Assembly: GCF_030315975.1 (NCBI RefSeq)
Contig: NZ_JASXSZ010000003.1
Span: 241,069-305,068 of the forward strand
Origin: Microbacterium candidum
Lineage (GTDB): Bacteria > Actinomycetota > Actinomycetes > Actinomycetales > Microbacteriaceae
DNA length: 64,000 bases
Direction of reading: 5' to 3'
The translations under genes were made by a program, and so were the position numbers. The notes under the pieces were generated by a model that was not told the origin of the DNA, did not search any database, and worked only from the letters and a program-made list of their open reading frames with translations. Below, one piece after another: positions 30,565 to 41,782 of this stretch; position 1 is the first letter of the stretch; every line of letters begins with the position of its first letter.

Positions 30565-31775
30565 TGACATCCCTGCGCGAAGCGAAGGGTCCCTTCTTCG
30601 GCGAGTTCGGCGGGCGCTACATGCCCGAGTCGCTCATCGCCGCGATCGACGAGCTGACGGCCGTGTACGACGAGGCGATGGCCGATCCGGCGTTCCTCGC
30701 CGAGCTCACCGGCCTCCTGCACTCGTATGCGGGCCGTCCTTCCGTGCTCACCGAGGTGCCGCGTTTCGCGGAGCACGCCGGGGGAGCGCGCGTCTTCCTC
30801 AAGCGCGAGGACCTCAACCACACCGGCTCGCACAAGATCAACAACGTGATCGGCCAGGCGCTGCTCACCAAGCGGCTGGGCAAGACCCGGGTGATCGCCG
30901 AGACCGGCGCCGGCCAGCACGGCGTGGCCACCGCGACGGCGGCCGCTCTGTTCGGCTTCGACTGCACCATCTACATGGGCGAAGTCGACACCGAGCGCCA
31001 GGCGCTCAACGTGGCGCGGATGCGGCTCCTCGGCGCGGAGGTCATCCCCGTCACCACGGGCTCGCGCACGCTGAAGGACGCCATCAACGACGCCTACCGC
31101 GACTGGGTCGCGAGCGTCGAGACCACCAACTACATCTTCGGCACGGCGGCCGGCCCGCATCCGTTCCCCTCGATGGTGCGCGACTTCCAGAAGATCATCG
31201 GCGAAGAGGCGCGCCAGCAGCTCCTCGACGAGACGGGGCGTCTGCCCGACGCCGTGCTCGCGTGCGTCGGCGGAGGCTCGAACGCCATCGGCATGTTCGA
31301 CGCGTTCCTCGACGACGAAGGCGTCGCCCTCTACGGAGTCGAGGCGGCCGGTGACGGCGTCGACACCGAGCGGCACGCGGCATCCATCGAGCGCGGGCGG
31401 CCTGGCGTGCTGCACGGCGCCAAGACGTACGTGCTGCAGGACGCCGACGGCCAGACGATCGAGTCGCACTCGATCTCGGCTGGCCTCGACTATCCGGGCG
31501 TCGGCCCCGAGCACTCGTGGCTCGCATCCATCGGGCGCGCCGACTACATCCCGGCGACCGACGACGAGGCGATGCAGGCCCTGCGCCTGCTCTCGCGCAC
31601 CGAGGGCATCATTCCCGCCATCGAGTCGGCGCACGCCCTCGCCGGCGCTCTGCGCGTCGGGCGCGAACTCGGGCCCGACGCGATCCTCGCGGTGTGCCTC
31701 TCCGGCCGCGGCGACAAGGACATGGACACCGCCGCCCGCTACTTCGGGCTCTACGACGAGGAGGCGGACCAGTGA
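30564..31775 (+). CDS. trpB: Tryptophan synthase beta chain
   Basis: Protein of 403 aa, PLP enzyme that joins indole and serine. The PLP lysine is Lys91 in [13 protein letters not shown]; the phosphate-binding loop is [11 protein letters not shown] 30564 is chosen because GGAGG (30553-30557) lies at good distance; GTG 30561 is an alternative three bases earlier. It overlaps trpC and trpA. Confidence 0.97.
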   Translation: MTSLREAKGPFFGEFGGRYMPESLIAAIDELTAVYDEAMADPAFLAELTGLLHSYAGRPSVLTEVPRFAEHAGGARVFLKREDLNHTGSHKINNVIGQALLTKRLGKTRVIAETGAGQHGVATATAAALFGFDCTIYMGEVDTERQALNVARMRLLGAEVIPVTTGSRTLKDAINDAYRDWVASVETTNYIFGTAAGPHPFPSMVRDFQKIIGEEARQQLLDETGRLPDAVLACVGGGSNAIGMFDAFLDDEGVALYGVEAAGDGVDTERHAASIERGRPGVLHGAKTYVLQDADGQTIESHSISAGLDYPGVGPEHSWLASIGRADYIPATDDEAMQALRLLSRTEGIIPAIESAHALAGALRVGRELGPDAILAVCLSGRGDKDMDTAARYFGLYDEEADQ

Positions 31776-32581
31776 CGTCGCGAGTCGCCGCAGCCATCGA
31801 TGCCGCGCACGCCGCCGGGCGGGGCGCCTTCGTCGGCTACCTTCCGGTCGGCTTCCCCGACCTCCAGACCAGCATCGACGCGGCCGTCGCCCTCGCTGAG
31901 AACGGCGTCGACGTCATCGAGCTCGGCCCGCCGTACTCCGACCCGGTGATGGACGGCACGGTCATCCAGGAGGCGACGCAGGCGGCTCTGGCAGCGGGGT
32001 TCCGTCTCGCGGACCTCTTCACCGCTGTCCGCGCGATCACGAGCCGCGTGGATGTCCCGGTGCTCGTCATGACGTACTGGAACCCCGTGCTCCAGTACGG
32101 CGTCGACCGCTACGCCGACGACCTGCTCGCCGCGGGCGGAGCCGGCCTCATCACACCGGACATCACGCCGGAGAACGCCCCGGAATGGATCGCGGCGAGC
32201 GAGCGGACGGGGCTGGATCGCGTGTTCCTCGCGGCACCGACGTCGACCGATGCCCGGCTCGAACTCATCGCGGCGAGCTCGACGGGCTTCGTGTACACCG
32301 TGTCGACGATGGGCATCACCGGGGAGCGGGCGCAGCTGGATGCGGCGGCCCGCACCCTCACGGCACGTCTTCGCGCGCACGGCGCCGAGCGCGCATGCGT
32401 CGGCATCGGCATCTCGAACGCGGAGCAGGTCGCCGGCGTGCTCGAGTACGCGGACGGCGCGATCGTCGGCACGGCGCTCGTGCGCGCGCTGCGCGACGGC
32501 GGCGTCGACGGGCTCGCCGAGGCGACCCGCGCGATCTCCGCGGGCACCGCCCGGACGGGCGCGCCCTCGCCGCGCCTCTAG
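31772..32581 (+). CDS. trpA: Tryptophan synthase alpha chain
   Basis: Protein of 269 aa, a TIM barrel that splits indole glycerol phosphate and passes indole to TrpB. Catalytic region [17 protein letters not shown] supplies the acidic residues, and [15 protein letters not shown] and [10 protein letters not shown] are the phosphate loops. GTG 31772 overlaps trpB. The stop codon TAG forms the first bases of the lgt -10 box. Confidence 0.96.
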   Translation: MTSRVAAAIDAAHAAGRGAFVGYLPVGFPDLQTSIDAAVALAENGVDVIELGPPYSDPVMDGTVIQEATQAALAAGFRLADLFTAVRAITSRVDVPVLVMTYWNPVLQYGVDRYADDLLAAGGAGLITPDITPENAPEWIAASERTGLDRVFLAAPTSTDARLELIAASSTGFVYTVSTMGITGERAQLDAAARTLTARLRAHGAERACVGIGISNAEQVAGVLEYADGAIVGTALVRALRDGGVDGLAEATRAISAGTARTGAPSPRL

Positions 32582-32584
32582 ACT
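32579..32584 (+). promoter_or_regulatory. -10 box of a leaderless promoter for lgt
   Basis: TAGACT, whose first three bases are the trpA stop, then CGAGGC, then ATG 32591. Confidence 0.6.
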
Positions 32585-32590
32585 CGAGGC

Positions 32591-33571
32591 ATGACCCTCC
32601 ACGCCACGGGCGCGCTCTCCGGCGTGCTCGCCAGCATCCCGAGCCCGCCCGTGAGCTACTTCACGGTCGGACCGTTCCAGATCCACTACTACGCCCTCTG
32701 CATCATCGCCGGCATCATCGTCGCGACGCTGATGACGAACTACCGGCTGACCAAGCGGGGCGGGGAGCGCTGGGTGGTCGTCGACATCGCGCTGATCGCC
32801 GTGCCCATGGCGATCATCTTCGCGCGCGCCTATCACGTGCTCACGCACTGGAGCTTCTACTTCGGCGCGGGCCGTAATCCCCTCACAGCGCTCTATATCT
32901 GGGAGGGCGGCATCGCGATCTACGGCGCCCTCATCGGCGGCGCCATCGGCGCGTGGCTCGGCTGCAAGTGGACCGGCATCCGCTTCACGAGCTTCGCGGA
33001 CGCGCTCGCCCCGGGACTCCTGGTCGCCCAGGCGATGGGCCGCTTCGGCAACTGGTTCAACCAGGAGCTGTTCGGTCTGCCGACGACCCTGCCCTGGGGC
33101 CTCGAGATCGCCCAGCCCAACCCCGCGATTCCTGCCGGGCTGCCGGCCGGCACGCTCTTCCAGCCCACGTTCCTGTACGAGGTCATCTGGAACCTGATCG
33201 GCGCCGCCGTGCTCATCTGGGCGGGCAGGCGCTTCCGCCTGCAGTGGGGGCGCCTGTTCGGTCTGTATCTCGTGTGGTACAGCGCCGGACGCATCGTCTG
33301 GGAGTCGATCCGCATCGACCCGAGCGACGTCTACCTGGGCCTGCGCACGAACGTCTGGGCCGCCATTCTGGGCGTCATCGTGGGTCTCGGCATCATGTTC
33401 GTGCAGAAGCGCAGGCACACCGGCTACGAGCCGTCGGTCTATATGTCCGGGAGACAGCCCTCTTCCAAACTGGCTGTAGACTCTGGGAACACCGATGACT
33501 ACGTCGACGTGAGCGAGCCGCCCGCGACGGTAGCCGAGGGCACAGCCACAAGCACCGCCGCCACCAAGTAG
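32591..33571 (+). CDS. lgt: Phosphatidylglycerol-prolipoprotein diacylglyceryl transferase
   Basis: Integral membrane enzyme of 326 aa with about seven helices that moves diacylglycerol from phosphatidylglycerol to the lipobox cysteine of prolipoproteins. Signatures: [28 protein letters not shown] and [14 protein letters not shown] hydrophilic tail of about 50 residues follows the last helix. Its position right after trpA is standard in actinobacteria. The lipobox-bearing binding protein at 50998-51846 would be one of its substrates. Confidence 0.95.
   Translation: MTLHATGALSGVLASIPSPPVSYFTVGPFQIHYYALCIIAGIIVATLMTNYRLTKRGGERWVVVDIALIAVPMAIIFARAYHVLTHWSFYFGAGRNPLTALYIWEGGIAIYGALIGGAIGAWLGCKWTGIRFTSFADALAPGLLVAQAMGRFGNWFNQELFGLPTTLPWGLEIAQPNPAIPAGLPAGTLFQPTFLYEVIWNLIGAAVLIWAGRRFRLQWGRLFGLYLVWYSAGRIVWESIRIDPSDVYLGLRTNVWAAILGVIVGLGIMFVQKRRHTGYEPSVYMSGRQPSSKLAVDSGNTDDYVDVSEPPATVAEGTATSTAATK
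33477..33482 (+). promoter_or_regulatory. Possible gltB promoter inside the end of lgt
   Basis: TAGACT about 140 bases upstream of the gltB ATG. No cleaner candidate appears in the 52-base lgt-gltB gap. Confidence 0.3.
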
Positions 33572-33623
33572 AAGTAACGGGCCGACGTCGTCCCGTCTTG
33601 AGTTTCATCTGAGGACGGTTGGT

Positions 33624-36600
33624 ATGGCCTCGAGCCCCCCTCTCGGCGTCGGCCACGGCGCATTCCCGCCCAAGCAGGGCCTCTACAACCCCGCGTTCGA
33701 GAAGGACGCCTGTGGTCTCGCGATGGTGGCGACGCTGCGCGGAGAGGCGGGGCACGATATCGTGGCGCTCGCCCTCACAGCGCTGCGCAACCTCGAGCAC
33801 CGCGGGGCGATCGGATCGGATGCGGGCACCGGTGACGGCGCCGGCATCCTCACCCAGATGCCGGATGCCTTCCTGCGCGAGGTCGTCGACTTCGACCTGC
33901 CCCCGGTGGGGGAGTACGCGGCGGGACTCGCGTTCCTGCCGCGCGACGAGGCTGCGCGTGCGGCGCTGAAGGAGGGCATCGCCCGCATCGCGGAGAGCGA
34001 GGCTCTGACGGTCCTCGGATGGCGCGTGGTCCCCGTCGACGAGACGCACCTCGGCAAGCTCGCGTTCGACGCGATGCCCGCGTTCGAGCAGATCTTCGTG
34101 TCGCGCCCGGCGGTCGGCGATGCGCCGGCGCTCTCGGGGATCGCGCTCGACCGCCGCGTCTACCGGCTGCGCAAGCGCGCGCAGCACGAGCTCGACGCCT
34201 ACTTCGTGTCGCTGTCGTCGCGGACGCTCGGCTACAAGGGCATGGTCACGACGCTCCAGCTCGAGCCGTTCTATCCCGACCTGCAGGACGAGCGGTTCGC
34301 CTCCGAGCTCGCTGTCGTGCACTCGCGCTACTCCACCAACACGTTCCCGTCGTGGCCGCTCGCGCAGCCCCTGCGCATGCTCGCGCACAACGGCGAGATC
34401 AACACGGTCAACGGCAACCGCAACTGGATGCGGGCCCGCCAGTCGCAGCTCGAGTCCGAGCTCCTCGGCGACATGGAGGCGCTGCTGCCGATCTGCACGG
34501 ACGGCGCGAGCGATTCGGCATCCTTCGACGAGGTCCTCGAGCTCCTGACGCTCACGGGCCGCAGCCTGCCGCACGCCATCATGATGATGGTGCCGGAGGC
34601 CTACGAGAAGCAGACCGGCATCCCGGCCGACCTGCGCTCGTTCTACGACTACCACAGCATGCAGATGGAGCCGTGGGATGGCCCGGCGGCACTGCTGTTC
34701 ACGGACGGCACGGTCGTCGGCGCCACCCTCGACCGCAACGGCCTGCGCCCCGGACGCTGGACGGAGACGACCGACGGGCTCGTCGTCATCGGCAGCGAGA
34801 CCGGCGTGCTCGATTTCGCGCCGGAGCGCATCAAGCGCCGCGGGCGCCTGCGCCCGGGCCGCATGTTCCTCGTCGACACCGCCCAGCGTCGCATCATCGA
34901 GGACGACGAGATCAAGGCGAGCCTCGCCGGGCTCGAGCCGTGGGACCTGTGGCTGCGCCAGCGCCTCGACCTCGCCGAGCTTCCCGACCGCGAGCACATC
35001 GTGCACCCGATCGCCTCGATCACGCGGCGTCAGCGCACCTTCGGCTACACCGAGGAGGAGGTGCGGATCCTCCTGACCCCCATGGGGCAGACGGGTGCCG
35101 AGCCGCTCGGCGCCATGGGCACCGACACGCCGATCGCGGCGCTCAGCAACCGCCCGCGCCTGCTGTTCGACTACTTCACGCAGCAGTTCGCGCAGGTCAC
35201 GAACCCGCCGCTCGACTCCATCCGCGAAGAGGTCGTCACGAGCCTGCGGACGTCGATCGGCCCGGAGCGGAACCTCCTCGCATGGGGTCCCGACCACGCG
35301 CGCCAGATCACGATCGGGTTCCCCGTCCTCGACAACGACGAGCTCGCGAAGATCCAGAACATCGGCCGCACCATGCCGGGCCGTCGTGCGGTGATCATCC
35401 GCGGCCTCTACCACTTCGACGCGGGCCCCGATTCGATGAAGCGTCGTCTCGAGGAGATGTGCGCCGAGGTCGACGCCGCGATCGAGGAGGGCGCCGAGTT
35501 CGTCATCCTCTCCGACCGCGACTCGAACAAGGACCTCGTTCCCATCCCGTCGCTGCTGATGCTCTCGGCGGTCCACCACCACCTCATCCGCAAGCAGAAC
35601 CGGATGAAGGTCGGCCTCGTCGTCGAAGCCGGCGACGTGCGCGAGGTGCACCACGTCGCGACGCTGCTCGGTTACGGCGCCTCCGCGGTCAACCCCTACC
35701 TCGCGATGGAGACGGTCGAGTATCTGGTGCGGGCCGGCTTCATCACCGGCATCACGCCCGAGAAGGCCGTCAAGAACGTGATCTACGCGCTCGGCAAGGG
35801 CGTCCTGAAGATCATGTCGAAGATGGGCATCTCGACGGTGTCGTCGTACACGGGCGCCCAGGTGTTCGAGGCGATCGGACTCTCGGACGAGTTCATCGAC
35901 GCCTACTTCACCGGCACGGAGTCGAAGCTCGGCGGCATCGGCATCGAAGAGGTGGCGGCCGAGAACCAGGCGCGTCACGACTTCGCCTACCCGGAGGATG
36001 CGGCCGCACGCACGCACGAGCGGCTGTGGACGGGCGGCGAATACCAGTGGCGCCGCGACGGCTCGCCGCACCTGTTCAACCCGGATACGGTGTTCCGCCT
36101 GCAGCACTCGACGCGCACGCGCCGCTACGACATCTTCCGCGAGTACACGAAACTCGTCGACGACCAGGCGGAGGAGCTCAAGACCCTGCGCGGTATGTTC
36201 CGGCTGAAGACGGGGATGCGGCCGCCGGTGCCGATCGACGAGGTCGAGCCGGTCTCCTCGATCGTCAAGCGCTTCTCGACCGGAGCGATGAGCTACGGCT
36301 CGATCTCCCGCGAGGCGCACGAGACGCTCGCGATCGCGATGAACCGCCTCGGGGGCAAGTCGAACACGGGCGAGGGCGGCGAGGACGTCGACCGGCTCCT
36401 CGACCCGGAGCGCCGCAGCGCGATCAAGCAGGTGGCATCGGGGCGTTTCGGCGTCACGAGCATGTACCTCACCGAGGCCGATGACATCCAGATCAAGCTC
36501 GCCCAGGGCGCGAAGCCCGGCGAGGGCGGTCAGCTGCCTCCGGGCAAGGTCTACCCGTGGATCGCGCGGACGCGCGGCGGCACGGCCGGCGTCGGGCTCA

Positions 36601-38198
36601 TCTCTCCGCCGCCGCACCACGACATCTACTCGATCGAAGACCTCAAACAGCTGATCTTCGACCTCAAGCGCGCGAACCCCGAGGCGCGGGTGCACGTCAA
36701 GCTCGTCAGCCAGTCGGGCATCGGCGCGGTCGCGGCGGGCACGGCCAAGGCGCTGGCCGACGTCATCCTCGTCTCCGGGCATGACGGCGGCACGGGCGCG
36801 AGCCCCCTGAACTCGCTGAAGCACGCGGGCACGCCGTGGGAGCTGGGCCTCGCCGAGACGCAGCAGACGCTCATGCTCAACGGCATGCGCGACCGCGTCG
36901 TCGTGCAGGTGGACGGGCAGCTGAAGACCGGTCGCGATGTGATCATCGGTGCGCTGCTCGGAGCTGAGGAGTTCGGTTTCGCCACGGCCCCGCTCGTCGT
37001 GTCGGGCTGCATCATGATGCGCGTCTGCCACCTGGACACGTGCCCCGTGGGCGTCGCGACGCAGAACCCGGCCTTGCGGGCACGGTTCACCGGCAAGCCG
37101 GAGTTCGTCGTCAACTTCATGGAGTTCATCGCCGAGGAGGTGCGCGAGATCCTCGCCGAGCTCGGCTTCCGCACCATCGAGGAGGCGATCGGCCACCACG
37201 AGCTGCTCGACGTCGACCGCGCCGTCGCGCACTGGAAGGCGAGCGGTCTCGATCTCGCCCCGATCCTGGAGGGTCCTGCCTTCGCCGCGGATGAGCCGCG
37301 CCGGAGCGCCAGGCCGCAGAATCACGAGCTCGAGGCCCACTTCGACGTGCCGCTCATCGAACGCGCGCAGGACGTCATCCACCACGGCGGCCACATCGCG
37401 TTCGACCTGCCGATCCGCAACACGGAGCGCGCGGTCGGCACGATGCTCGGACACCACGTCACCAAGGCGCACGGTGAGAACGGCCTCGCATCGGGCTCGA
37501 TCGAGATCAACTTGACGGGCTCTGCGGGCCAGTCGTTCGGCGCATTCCTGCCGGCCGGCATCACCCTGCGCCTCGAGGGCGATTCGAACGACTACGTGGG
37601 CAAGGGGCTCTCCGGCGGCCAGATCGTGATCCGCCCGCCTCGTGGCGCCACCTTCGACGCCTCCCTCAACGTGATCGCGGGCAACGTCATCGGCTACGGT
37701 GCGACCCAGGGCACGCTGTTCCTGCGCGGTGCTGTCGGGGAGCGGTTCTTCGTCCGCAACTCCGGTGCGACGGCCGTCGTCGAAGGCGTGGGCGACCACG
37801 CCCTCGAGTACATGACCGGCGGACTCGCCGTCATCCTCGGCGACACGGGGCGCAACCTCGGCGCCGGCATGTCCGGGGGGACGGCTTACGTCTACAAGCT
37901 CGAGAGCGCGCGGGTCAACCGCGAGGCCATGACCGCCGGCGAGCTCGAGCTCGGCCCGCTCGGAGCGGCGGATGCGGAGATCCTCCGTGACCTCCTCGTC
38001 CAGCACGTCGCCGAGACCGACTCCGCCCTCGCTGCGACGCTCCTCGCGGACTTCGACACCGAGGTCGCGAACTTCACCCGCGTGCTCCCGCGCGACTACG
38101 CGGCCGTACTGCAAACCCGGCAGGATGCCGTCGCCCAGGGGCTCGACCCCGACGGCGACGTCGTCTGGAGCCGCATCCTGGAGGTGACGGGTGGCTGA
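33624..38198 (+). CDS. gltB: Glutamate synthase large subunit
   Basis: Protein of 1524 aa. The N-terminal class II glutamine amidotransferase begins at the Cys of [17 protein letters not shown] after a short propeptide; the central and FMN-binding synthase domains include [17 protein letters not shown]. The [3Fe-4S] cysteines lie in [19 protein letters not shown] near residue 1130, and a C-terminal beta-helix glycine-rich domain closes the protein. It makes two glutamates from glutamine and 2-oxoglutarate. ATG 33624 gives a short propeptide typical of GltB. It overlaps gltD by 8 bases. Confidence 0.97.
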   Translation: MASSPPLGVGHGAFPPKQGLYNPAFEKDACGLAMVATLRGEAGHDIVALALTALRNLEHRGAIGSDAGTGDGAGILTQMPDAFLREVVDFDLPPVGEYAAGLAFLPRDEAARAALKEGIARIAESEALTVLGWRVVPVDETHLGKLAFDAMPAFEQIFVSRPAVGDAPALSGIALDRRVYRLRKRAQHELDAYFVSLSSRTLGYKGMVTTLQLEPFYPDLQDERFASELAVVHSRYSTNTFPSWPLAQPLRMLAHNGEINTVNGNRNWMRARQSQLESELLGDMEALLPICTDGASDSASFDEVLELLTLTGRSLPHAIMMMVPEAYEKQTGIPADLRSFYDYHSMQMEPWDGPAALLFTDGTVVGATLDRNGLRPGRWTETTDGLVVIGSETGVLDFAPERIKRRGRLRPGRMFLVDTAQRRIIEDDEIKASLAGLEPWDLWLRQRLDLAELPDREHIVHPIASITRRQRTFGYTEEEVRILLTPMGQTGAEPLGAMGTDTPIAALSNRPRLLFDYFTQQFAQVTNPPLDSIREEVVTSLRTSIGPERNLLAWGPDHARQITIGFPVLDNDELAKIQNIGRTMPGRRAVIIRGLYHFDAGPDSMKRRLEEMCAEVDAAIEEGAEFVILSDRDSNKDLVPIPSLLMLSAVHHHLIRKQNRMKVGLVVEAGDVREVHHVATLLGYGASAVNPYLAMETVEYLVRAGFITGITPEKAVKNVIYALGKGVLKIMSKMGISTVSSYTGAQVFEAIGLSDEFIDAYFTGTESKLGGIGIEEVAAENQARHDFAYPEDAAARTHERLWTGGEYQWRRDGSPHLFNPDTVFRLQHSTRTRRYDIFREYTKLVDDQAEELKTLRGMFRLKTGMRPPVPIDEVEPVSSIVKRFSTGAMSYGSISREAHETLAIAMNRLGGKSNTGEGGEDVDRLLDPERRSAIKQVASGRFGVTSMYLTEADDIQIKLAQGAKPGEGGQLPPGKVYPWIARTRGGTAGVGLISPPPHHDIYSIEDLKQLIFDLKRANPEARVHVKLVSQSGIGAVAAGTAKALADVILVSGHDGGTGASPLNSLKHAGTPWELGLAETQQTLMLNGMRDRVVVQVDGQLKTGRDVIIGALLGAEEFGFATAPLVVSGCIMMRVCHLDTCPVGVATQNPALRARFTGKPEFVVNFMEFIAEEVREILAELGFRTIEEAIGHHELLDVDRAVAHWKASGLDLAPILEGPAFAADEPRRSARPQNHELEAHFDVPLIERAQDVIHHGGHIAFDLPIRNTERAVGTMLGHHVTKAHGENGLASGSIEINLTGSAGQSFGAFLPAGITLRLEGDSNDYVGKGLSGGQIVIRPPRGATFDASLNVIAGNVIGYGATQGTLFLRGAVGERFFVRNSGATAVVEGVGDHALEYMTGGLAVILGDTGRNLGAGMSGGTAYVYKLESARVNREAMTAGELELGPLGAADAEILRDLLVQHVAETDSALAATLLADFDTEVANFTRVLPRDYAAVLQTRQDAVAQGLDPDGDVVWSRILEVTGG

Positions 38199-39657
38199 CC
38201 CGAAGGGCTTTCTCAAGGTCACCGAGCGCGAGCTGCCCGCTCGCCGCCCGGTGCCGGTCCGCATCATGGACTGGAAAGAGGTCTACGAGGCGGGCGACCA
38301 GGCAGTGCTGCGCCGGCAGGCGGGCCGCTGCATGGACTGCGGCATCCCGTTCTGTCACAAGGGCTGCCCGCTCGGGAACCTGATCCCCGAGTGGAACGAC
38401 CTCACGTGGCGCGGGGAGGGGCGGGCCGCGATCGAGCGCCTGCACGCGACGAACAACTTCCCGGAGTTCACCGGGCGGCTGTGCCCGGCGCCGTGCGAGA
38501 GCGCGTGCGTCCTCGGCATCAACCAGCCGGCCGTCACGATCAAGCAGATCGAGGTGTCCACCATCGACGAGGCGTTCGCGCACGGATGGGTGGAGCCGCA
38601 GCCGCCGGGGCGTCTCACGGGCAAGACGGTCGCCGTCGTCGGGTCGGGTCCTGCGGGGCTCGCAGCCGCGCAGCAGCTGACCCGTGCGGGGCACACCGTC
38701 GCCGTCTTCGAGCGCGACGACCGCATCGGCGGACTGCTGCGCTACGGAATCCCGGACTTCAAGATGGAGAAGCGGCACATCGAGTCGCGACTTCGTCAGA
38801 TGCAGGACGAGGGGACGCGCTTCCGCGCCGGCGTCGAGATCGGCGTCGACATCAGCTGGAGCGATCTGCGGACCCGCTACGACGCGGTCGTCATCGCGAC
38901 AGGGTCGACGGTTCCCCGCGAGCTCGCGCTCCCGGGACGTGACCTCGCCGGCGTGCACTTCGCGATGGAGTACCTCGTGGAGTCCAACCACGCGATCGCG
39001 GGCGACGGCGTGGTGAACCAGATCACCGCCGAGGGCAAGCATGTCATCGTGATCGGCGGCGGCGACACCGGCGCCGACTGCATCGGCACGGCGCACCGTC
39101 AGGGGGCGCTCAGCGTCACCAACCTGGCGATCGGCAAGATGCCGCCGTCCTCCCGCCCCGACCACCAGCCGTGGCCCATGATGCCCGCCGTGTTCGAGGT
39201 CCAGTCGGCCCATGAGGAGGGCGGCGAGCGGTCGTACCTCGCCTCCACGGTCGAGTTCCTCGGGACGGATGCGGGGGAGGTCCGCGCGCTGCGCGTCGCG
39301 GAGACCGAGTTCGTCGACGGACGTCGCGTGCCCAAGAGCGGGACCGAGCGCGAGATCCCGGCGGACCTGGTGCTGATCGCGATGGGCTTCACCGGCCCCG
39401 AGCGCGACCTCATCGAGGAGCAGATCGGCGCGCAGTTCACCGGGCGTGGAAACGTCGAGCGCGCCGACGACTACCAGACCACTGTTCCCGGCGTGTTCGT
39501 GGCGGGGGATGCGGGTCGCGGTCAGTCGCTCATCGTCTGGGCGATCGCCGAGGGCCGCGCCGTGGCCGCCGGTGTCGACCGGTACCTCATGGGGGAGTCC
39601 TCGCTGCCCTCGCCCGTCCGTCCCACGGACGTGGCCATCGGACTGCAGCCCGCGTAG
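38191..39657 (+). CDS. gltD: Glutamate synthase small subunit
   Basis: Protein of 488 aa that feeds electrons from NADPH to GltB. The N-terminal cysteines [20 protein letters not shown] and [12 protein letters not shown] ligate [4Fe-4S] clusters. FAD- and NADPH-binding dinucleotide folds follow ([15 protein letters not shown], then [18 protein letters not shown]). GTG 38191 overlaps the gltB end by 8 bases, so the subunits are translated together. Confidence 0.97.
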   Translation: MADPKGFLKVTERELPARRPVPVRIMDWKEVYEAGDQAVLRRQAGRCMDCGIPFCHKGCPLGNLIPEWNDLTWRGEGRAAIERLHATNNFPEFTGRLCPAPCESACVLGINQPAVTIKQIEVSTIDEAFAHGWVEPQPPGRLTGKTVAVVGSGPAGLAAAQQLTRAGHTVAVFERDDRIGGLLRYGIPDFKMEKRHIESRLRQMQDEGTRFRAGVEIGVDISWSDLRTRYDAVVIATGSTVPRELALPGRDLAGVHFAMEYLVESNHAIAGDGVVNQITAEGKHVIVIGGGDTGADCIGTAHRQGALSVTNLAIGKMPPSSRPDHQPWPMMPAVFEVQSAHEEGGERSYLASTVEFLGTDAGEVRALRVAETEFVDGRRVPKSGTEREIPADLVLIAMGFTGPERDLIEEQIGAQFTGRGNVERADDYQTTVPGVFVAGDAGRGQSLIVWAIAEGRAVAAGVDRYLMGESSLPSPVRPTDVAIGLQPA

Positions 39658-39660
39658 GCT
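39655..39660 (+). promoter_or_regulatory. -10 box for pyk
   Basis: TAGGCT overlapping the gltD stop codon. The leader is about 34 bases with a CGGAG site before ATG 39701. Confidence 0.5.
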
Positions 39661-39700
39661 GTAACCGCTTCCAACCAACCCCTCCGGAGCTGAACACCGA

Positions 39701-41143
39701 ATGAGACGCGCGAAGATCGTCGCAACCCTGGGTCCCGCCACGTCGTCGTATGAGATGGTCCGTGCCATCATCGACGCCGGCGTGGACGTGGCCCGTCTGA
39801 ACCTCAGCCATGGCGACTACTCCGTCCATGACGCCAACCTCGCCAACGTCCGCCGCGCGGCCGACGACGCCGGCCGCGCCGTCGCCGTCCTGGTCGACCT
39901 GCAGGGCCCGAAGATCCGCCTCGGACGCTTCGCCGACGGTCCGCACGACCTGGCCGTCGGCGACATCTTCAAGATCACCACCGAGGAGATCGCCGGCACC
40001 AAGGACATCTGCGGCACGACCTTCAAGGGCCTTCCGCAGGATGTCAAGCCCGGTGACTTCCTCCTGATCGACGACGGCAAGGTCCGCGTCGAGGTCCTCG
40101 AGACCGACGGTGTGACGGTCACCACCAAGGTGATCGTCGGCGGCCCCGTGTCGAACAACAAGGGCATCAACCTGCCGGGCGTCGCGGTCAACGTCCCCGC
40201 GCTGTCCGAGAAGGACGAGGCCGACCTCCGCTGGGGCCTGCGCGCCGGTGCGGACCTGATCGCGCTGTCCTTCGTGCGCGACGCGAAGGACGTCCAGCGC
40301 GTGCACGTGATCATGGCGGAGGAGGGGCGTCACGTCCCGGTCATCGCGAAGGTCGAGAAGCCGCAGGCGGTCGACAACCTCGAGGAGATCGTCGACGCGT
40401 TCGACGGCATCATGGTCGCCCGCGGCGACCTCGGTGTCGAGCTTCCCCTCGAGGCCGTGCCGATCGTGCAGAAGCGCGCCGTCGAGCTCGCCCGCCGCAA
40501 CGCGAAGCCCGTCATCGTCGCGACGCAGATGCTCGAGTCGATGATCAACAACCCGGTCCCCACGCGTGCCGAGACCAGCGACGTCGCCAACGCGGTCCTC
40601 GACGGCGCCGACGCGGTGATGCTCTCCGGTGAGACGAGCGTGGGGGAGTACCCCGTGGTCGTCGTCGAGACGATGGCGCGCATCATCGAGTCGACCGAGG
40701 ACCATGGGCTCGAGCGCATCCTGCCGCTGACGTCGAAGCCCCGTACGCAGGGCGGCGCGATCACCCTCGCAGCCTCCGAGGTGGCCGACTTCGTCGAGGC
40801 GAAGTACCTCTGCATCTTCACGGAGTCGGGCGACTCGGCGCGACGCATGTCGCGGCTGCGCTCGAAGATCCCGATGATCGCCTTCACACCGCTGCCCGAG
40901 ATCCGTCGTCGGCTCGCCGCCACGTGGGGTGTGAAGACGACCCTCGTCGAGCACGTCGAGCACACCGATCGCATGTTCATCCAGGTGGACGACTACCTGC
41001 TGTCGAACGACCTCGCGAAGGTCGGCGACAAGGTCGTCGTGATCTCCGGATCCCCTCCCGGGATCGTGGGCTCGACCAACGACATCCGCGTCCACAAGGT
41101 CGGTGACGCGGTCCACGGCGCCGCGCCGATCTACCGCCAGTAA
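39701..41143 (+). CDS. pyk: Pyruvate kinase
   Basis: Protein of 480 aa, last step of glycolysis. Substrate motifs ARLNLSHGDYS near residue 33, VARGDLGVELPLEAVPIVQK near 245-264, and ATQMLESMINNPVPTRAE. It has its own promoter and is followed by a hairpin terminator, so it is probably monocistronic despite following gltBD. Confidence 0.97.
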   Translation: MRRAKIVATLGPATSSYEMVRAIIDAGVDVARLNLSHGDYSVHDANLANVRRAADDAGRAVAVLVDLQGPKIRLGRFADGPHDLAVGDIFKITTEEIAGTKDICGTTFKGLPQDVKPGDFLLIDDGKVRVEVLETDGVTVTTKVIVGGPVSNNKGINLPGVAVNVPALSEKDEADLRWGLRAGADLIALSFVRDAKDVQRVHVIMAEEGRHVPVIAKVEKPQAVDNLEEIVDAFDGIMVARGDLGVELPLEAVPIVQKRAVELARRNAKPVIVATQMLESMINNPVPTRAETSDVANAVLDGADAVMLSGETSVGEYPVVVVETMARIIESTEDHGLERILPLTSKPRTQGGAITLAASEVADFVEAKYLCIFTESGDSARRMSRLRSKIPMIAFTPLPEIRRRLAATWGVKTTLVEHVEHTDRMFIQVDDYLLSNDLAKVGDKVVVISGSPPGIVGSTNDIRVHKVGDAVHGAAPIYRQ

Positions 41144-41161
41144 GCGCCTTCGCGGCTCGCA

Positions 41162-41194
41162 AGAGGCCCGTGCCCCGTAGGGGTGCGGGCCTCT
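41162..41194 (+). terminator. Hairpin terminator after pyk
   Basis: AGAGGCCCG (41162-41170) pairs with CGGGCCTCT (41186-41194); an inner CCCC/GGGG pair flanks a GTA loop. A TATGCT -10 box for the next gene overlaps its end (41194-41199). Confidence 0.75.
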
Positions 41195-41226
41195 ATGCTG
41201 GGGTCACTCTTACGAAAGGACTGTTC

Positions 41227-41601
41227 GTGTTCTTCTGGTGGATTCTGTGGGCGTTCTACTTCGTCGCCTACTTCTACGTCATCTTCTTCGTGATCCGAGA
41301 CCTGTTCCGCGACGACAAGGCGAACGGGTGGCTGAAGGCGCTGTGGATCATCCTGCTCATCTTCGTGCCGTTCCTGACCGGGCTGATCTACGTCATCGTG
41401 AACAGCAAGGGCATCGCGGAGCGCGAGTACAAGGCACACCAGGTGGTCGCGGAGGTCGACGACTACGCCCCCGCGGCCTCGACGAGCCCGGCGGAGGACA
41501 TCGCCCGTGCGAAGTCCCTGCTCGACTCCGGCGCGATCACGCAGGGCGAGTTCGACGCGCTCAAGAGCAAGGCGCTCGGCAACCAGTACTACGGCGCGTA
41601 A
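41227..41601 (+). CDS. SHOCT-domain small membrane protein
   Basis: Protein of 124 aa: two N-terminal membrane helices (FFWWILWAFYFVAYFYVIFF and ALWIILLIFVPFLTGLIYVI), a linker, and a C-terminal SHOCT domain of about 30 residues (AKSLLDSGAITQGEFDALKS). Phospholipase D nuclease N-terminal-like proteins look similar. The function is unknown. GTG 41227 is chosen because AAAGGA lies upstream and the longer frame back to 41170 would start inside the pyk terminator. Confidence 0.75.
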   Translation: MFFWWILWAFYFVAYFYVIFFVIRDLFRDDKANGWLKALWIILLIFVPFLTGLIYVIVNSKGIAEREYKAHQVVAEVDDYAPAASTSPAEDIARAKSLLDSGAITQGEFDALKSKALGNQYYGA

Positions 41602-41608
41602 AGCGCAG

Positions 41609-41654
41609 AAGAGAAGAGTGGATGCCTCGGGGTCGAGGCATCCACTCTTCTCTT
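41609..41654. terminator. Perfect 21-bp bidirectional terminator hairpin
   Basis: Left arm 41609-41629 and right arm 41634-41654 are exact complements around a 4-base loop GGGT, with A-rich and T-rich ends. It serves the SHOCT gene on the plus strand and the tRNA-Leu gene on the minus strand. Confidence 0.85.
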
Positions 41655-41657
41655 TTG

Positions 41658-41743
41658 TGGTGGCGGGGGGGGGGGGCGAACCCCCACGCCCCTTGGGGCA
41701 ACCGCGTTTGAGTCGGTCGCGTCTGCCATTCCGCCACACCGGC
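41658..41743 (-). tRNA. tRNA-Leu (anticodon CAA), 3' half disturbed
   Basis: Read on the minus strand: acceptor GCCGGTG from 41743, D arm GCGGAATGGCAGACGC, anticodon loop CTCAAAC (CAA), a class II variable arm TGCCCCAAGGGGCG, T stem GGGGG with TTCG, and an encoded CCA at 41658-41660. The 3' half is abnormal: the T loop reads TTCGCCC instead of TTCGAAT, and the 3' acceptor strand does not pair with GCCGGTG. The length from T stem to CCA is exactly right, so five positions appear replaced by C (G on the plus strand). See findings. Confidence 0.75.
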
Positions 41744-41770
41744 CGTCAACGTCCGCAGACGACCATACCG

Positions 41771-41776
41771 TAGGAT
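41771..41776 (+). promoter_or_regulatory. -10 box of a leaderless promoter for the ANTAR regulator
   Basis: TAGGAT, then 6 bases, then GTG 41783. This spacing favours GTG 41783 over the ATG three bases earlier. Confidence 0.55.
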
Positions 41777-41782
41777 TCAATG

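Noticed and set aside
33393..38267. 1624-residue open frame on the minus strand
   Set aside because: Mirror of gltB in another frame; no domain motifs, and gltB itself is unmistakable.
41170..41226. N-terminal extension of the SHOCT protein
   Set aside because: The extension would begin inside the pyk terminator and before the TATGCT box; GTG 41227 has a ribosome binding site and starts directly at the first helix.
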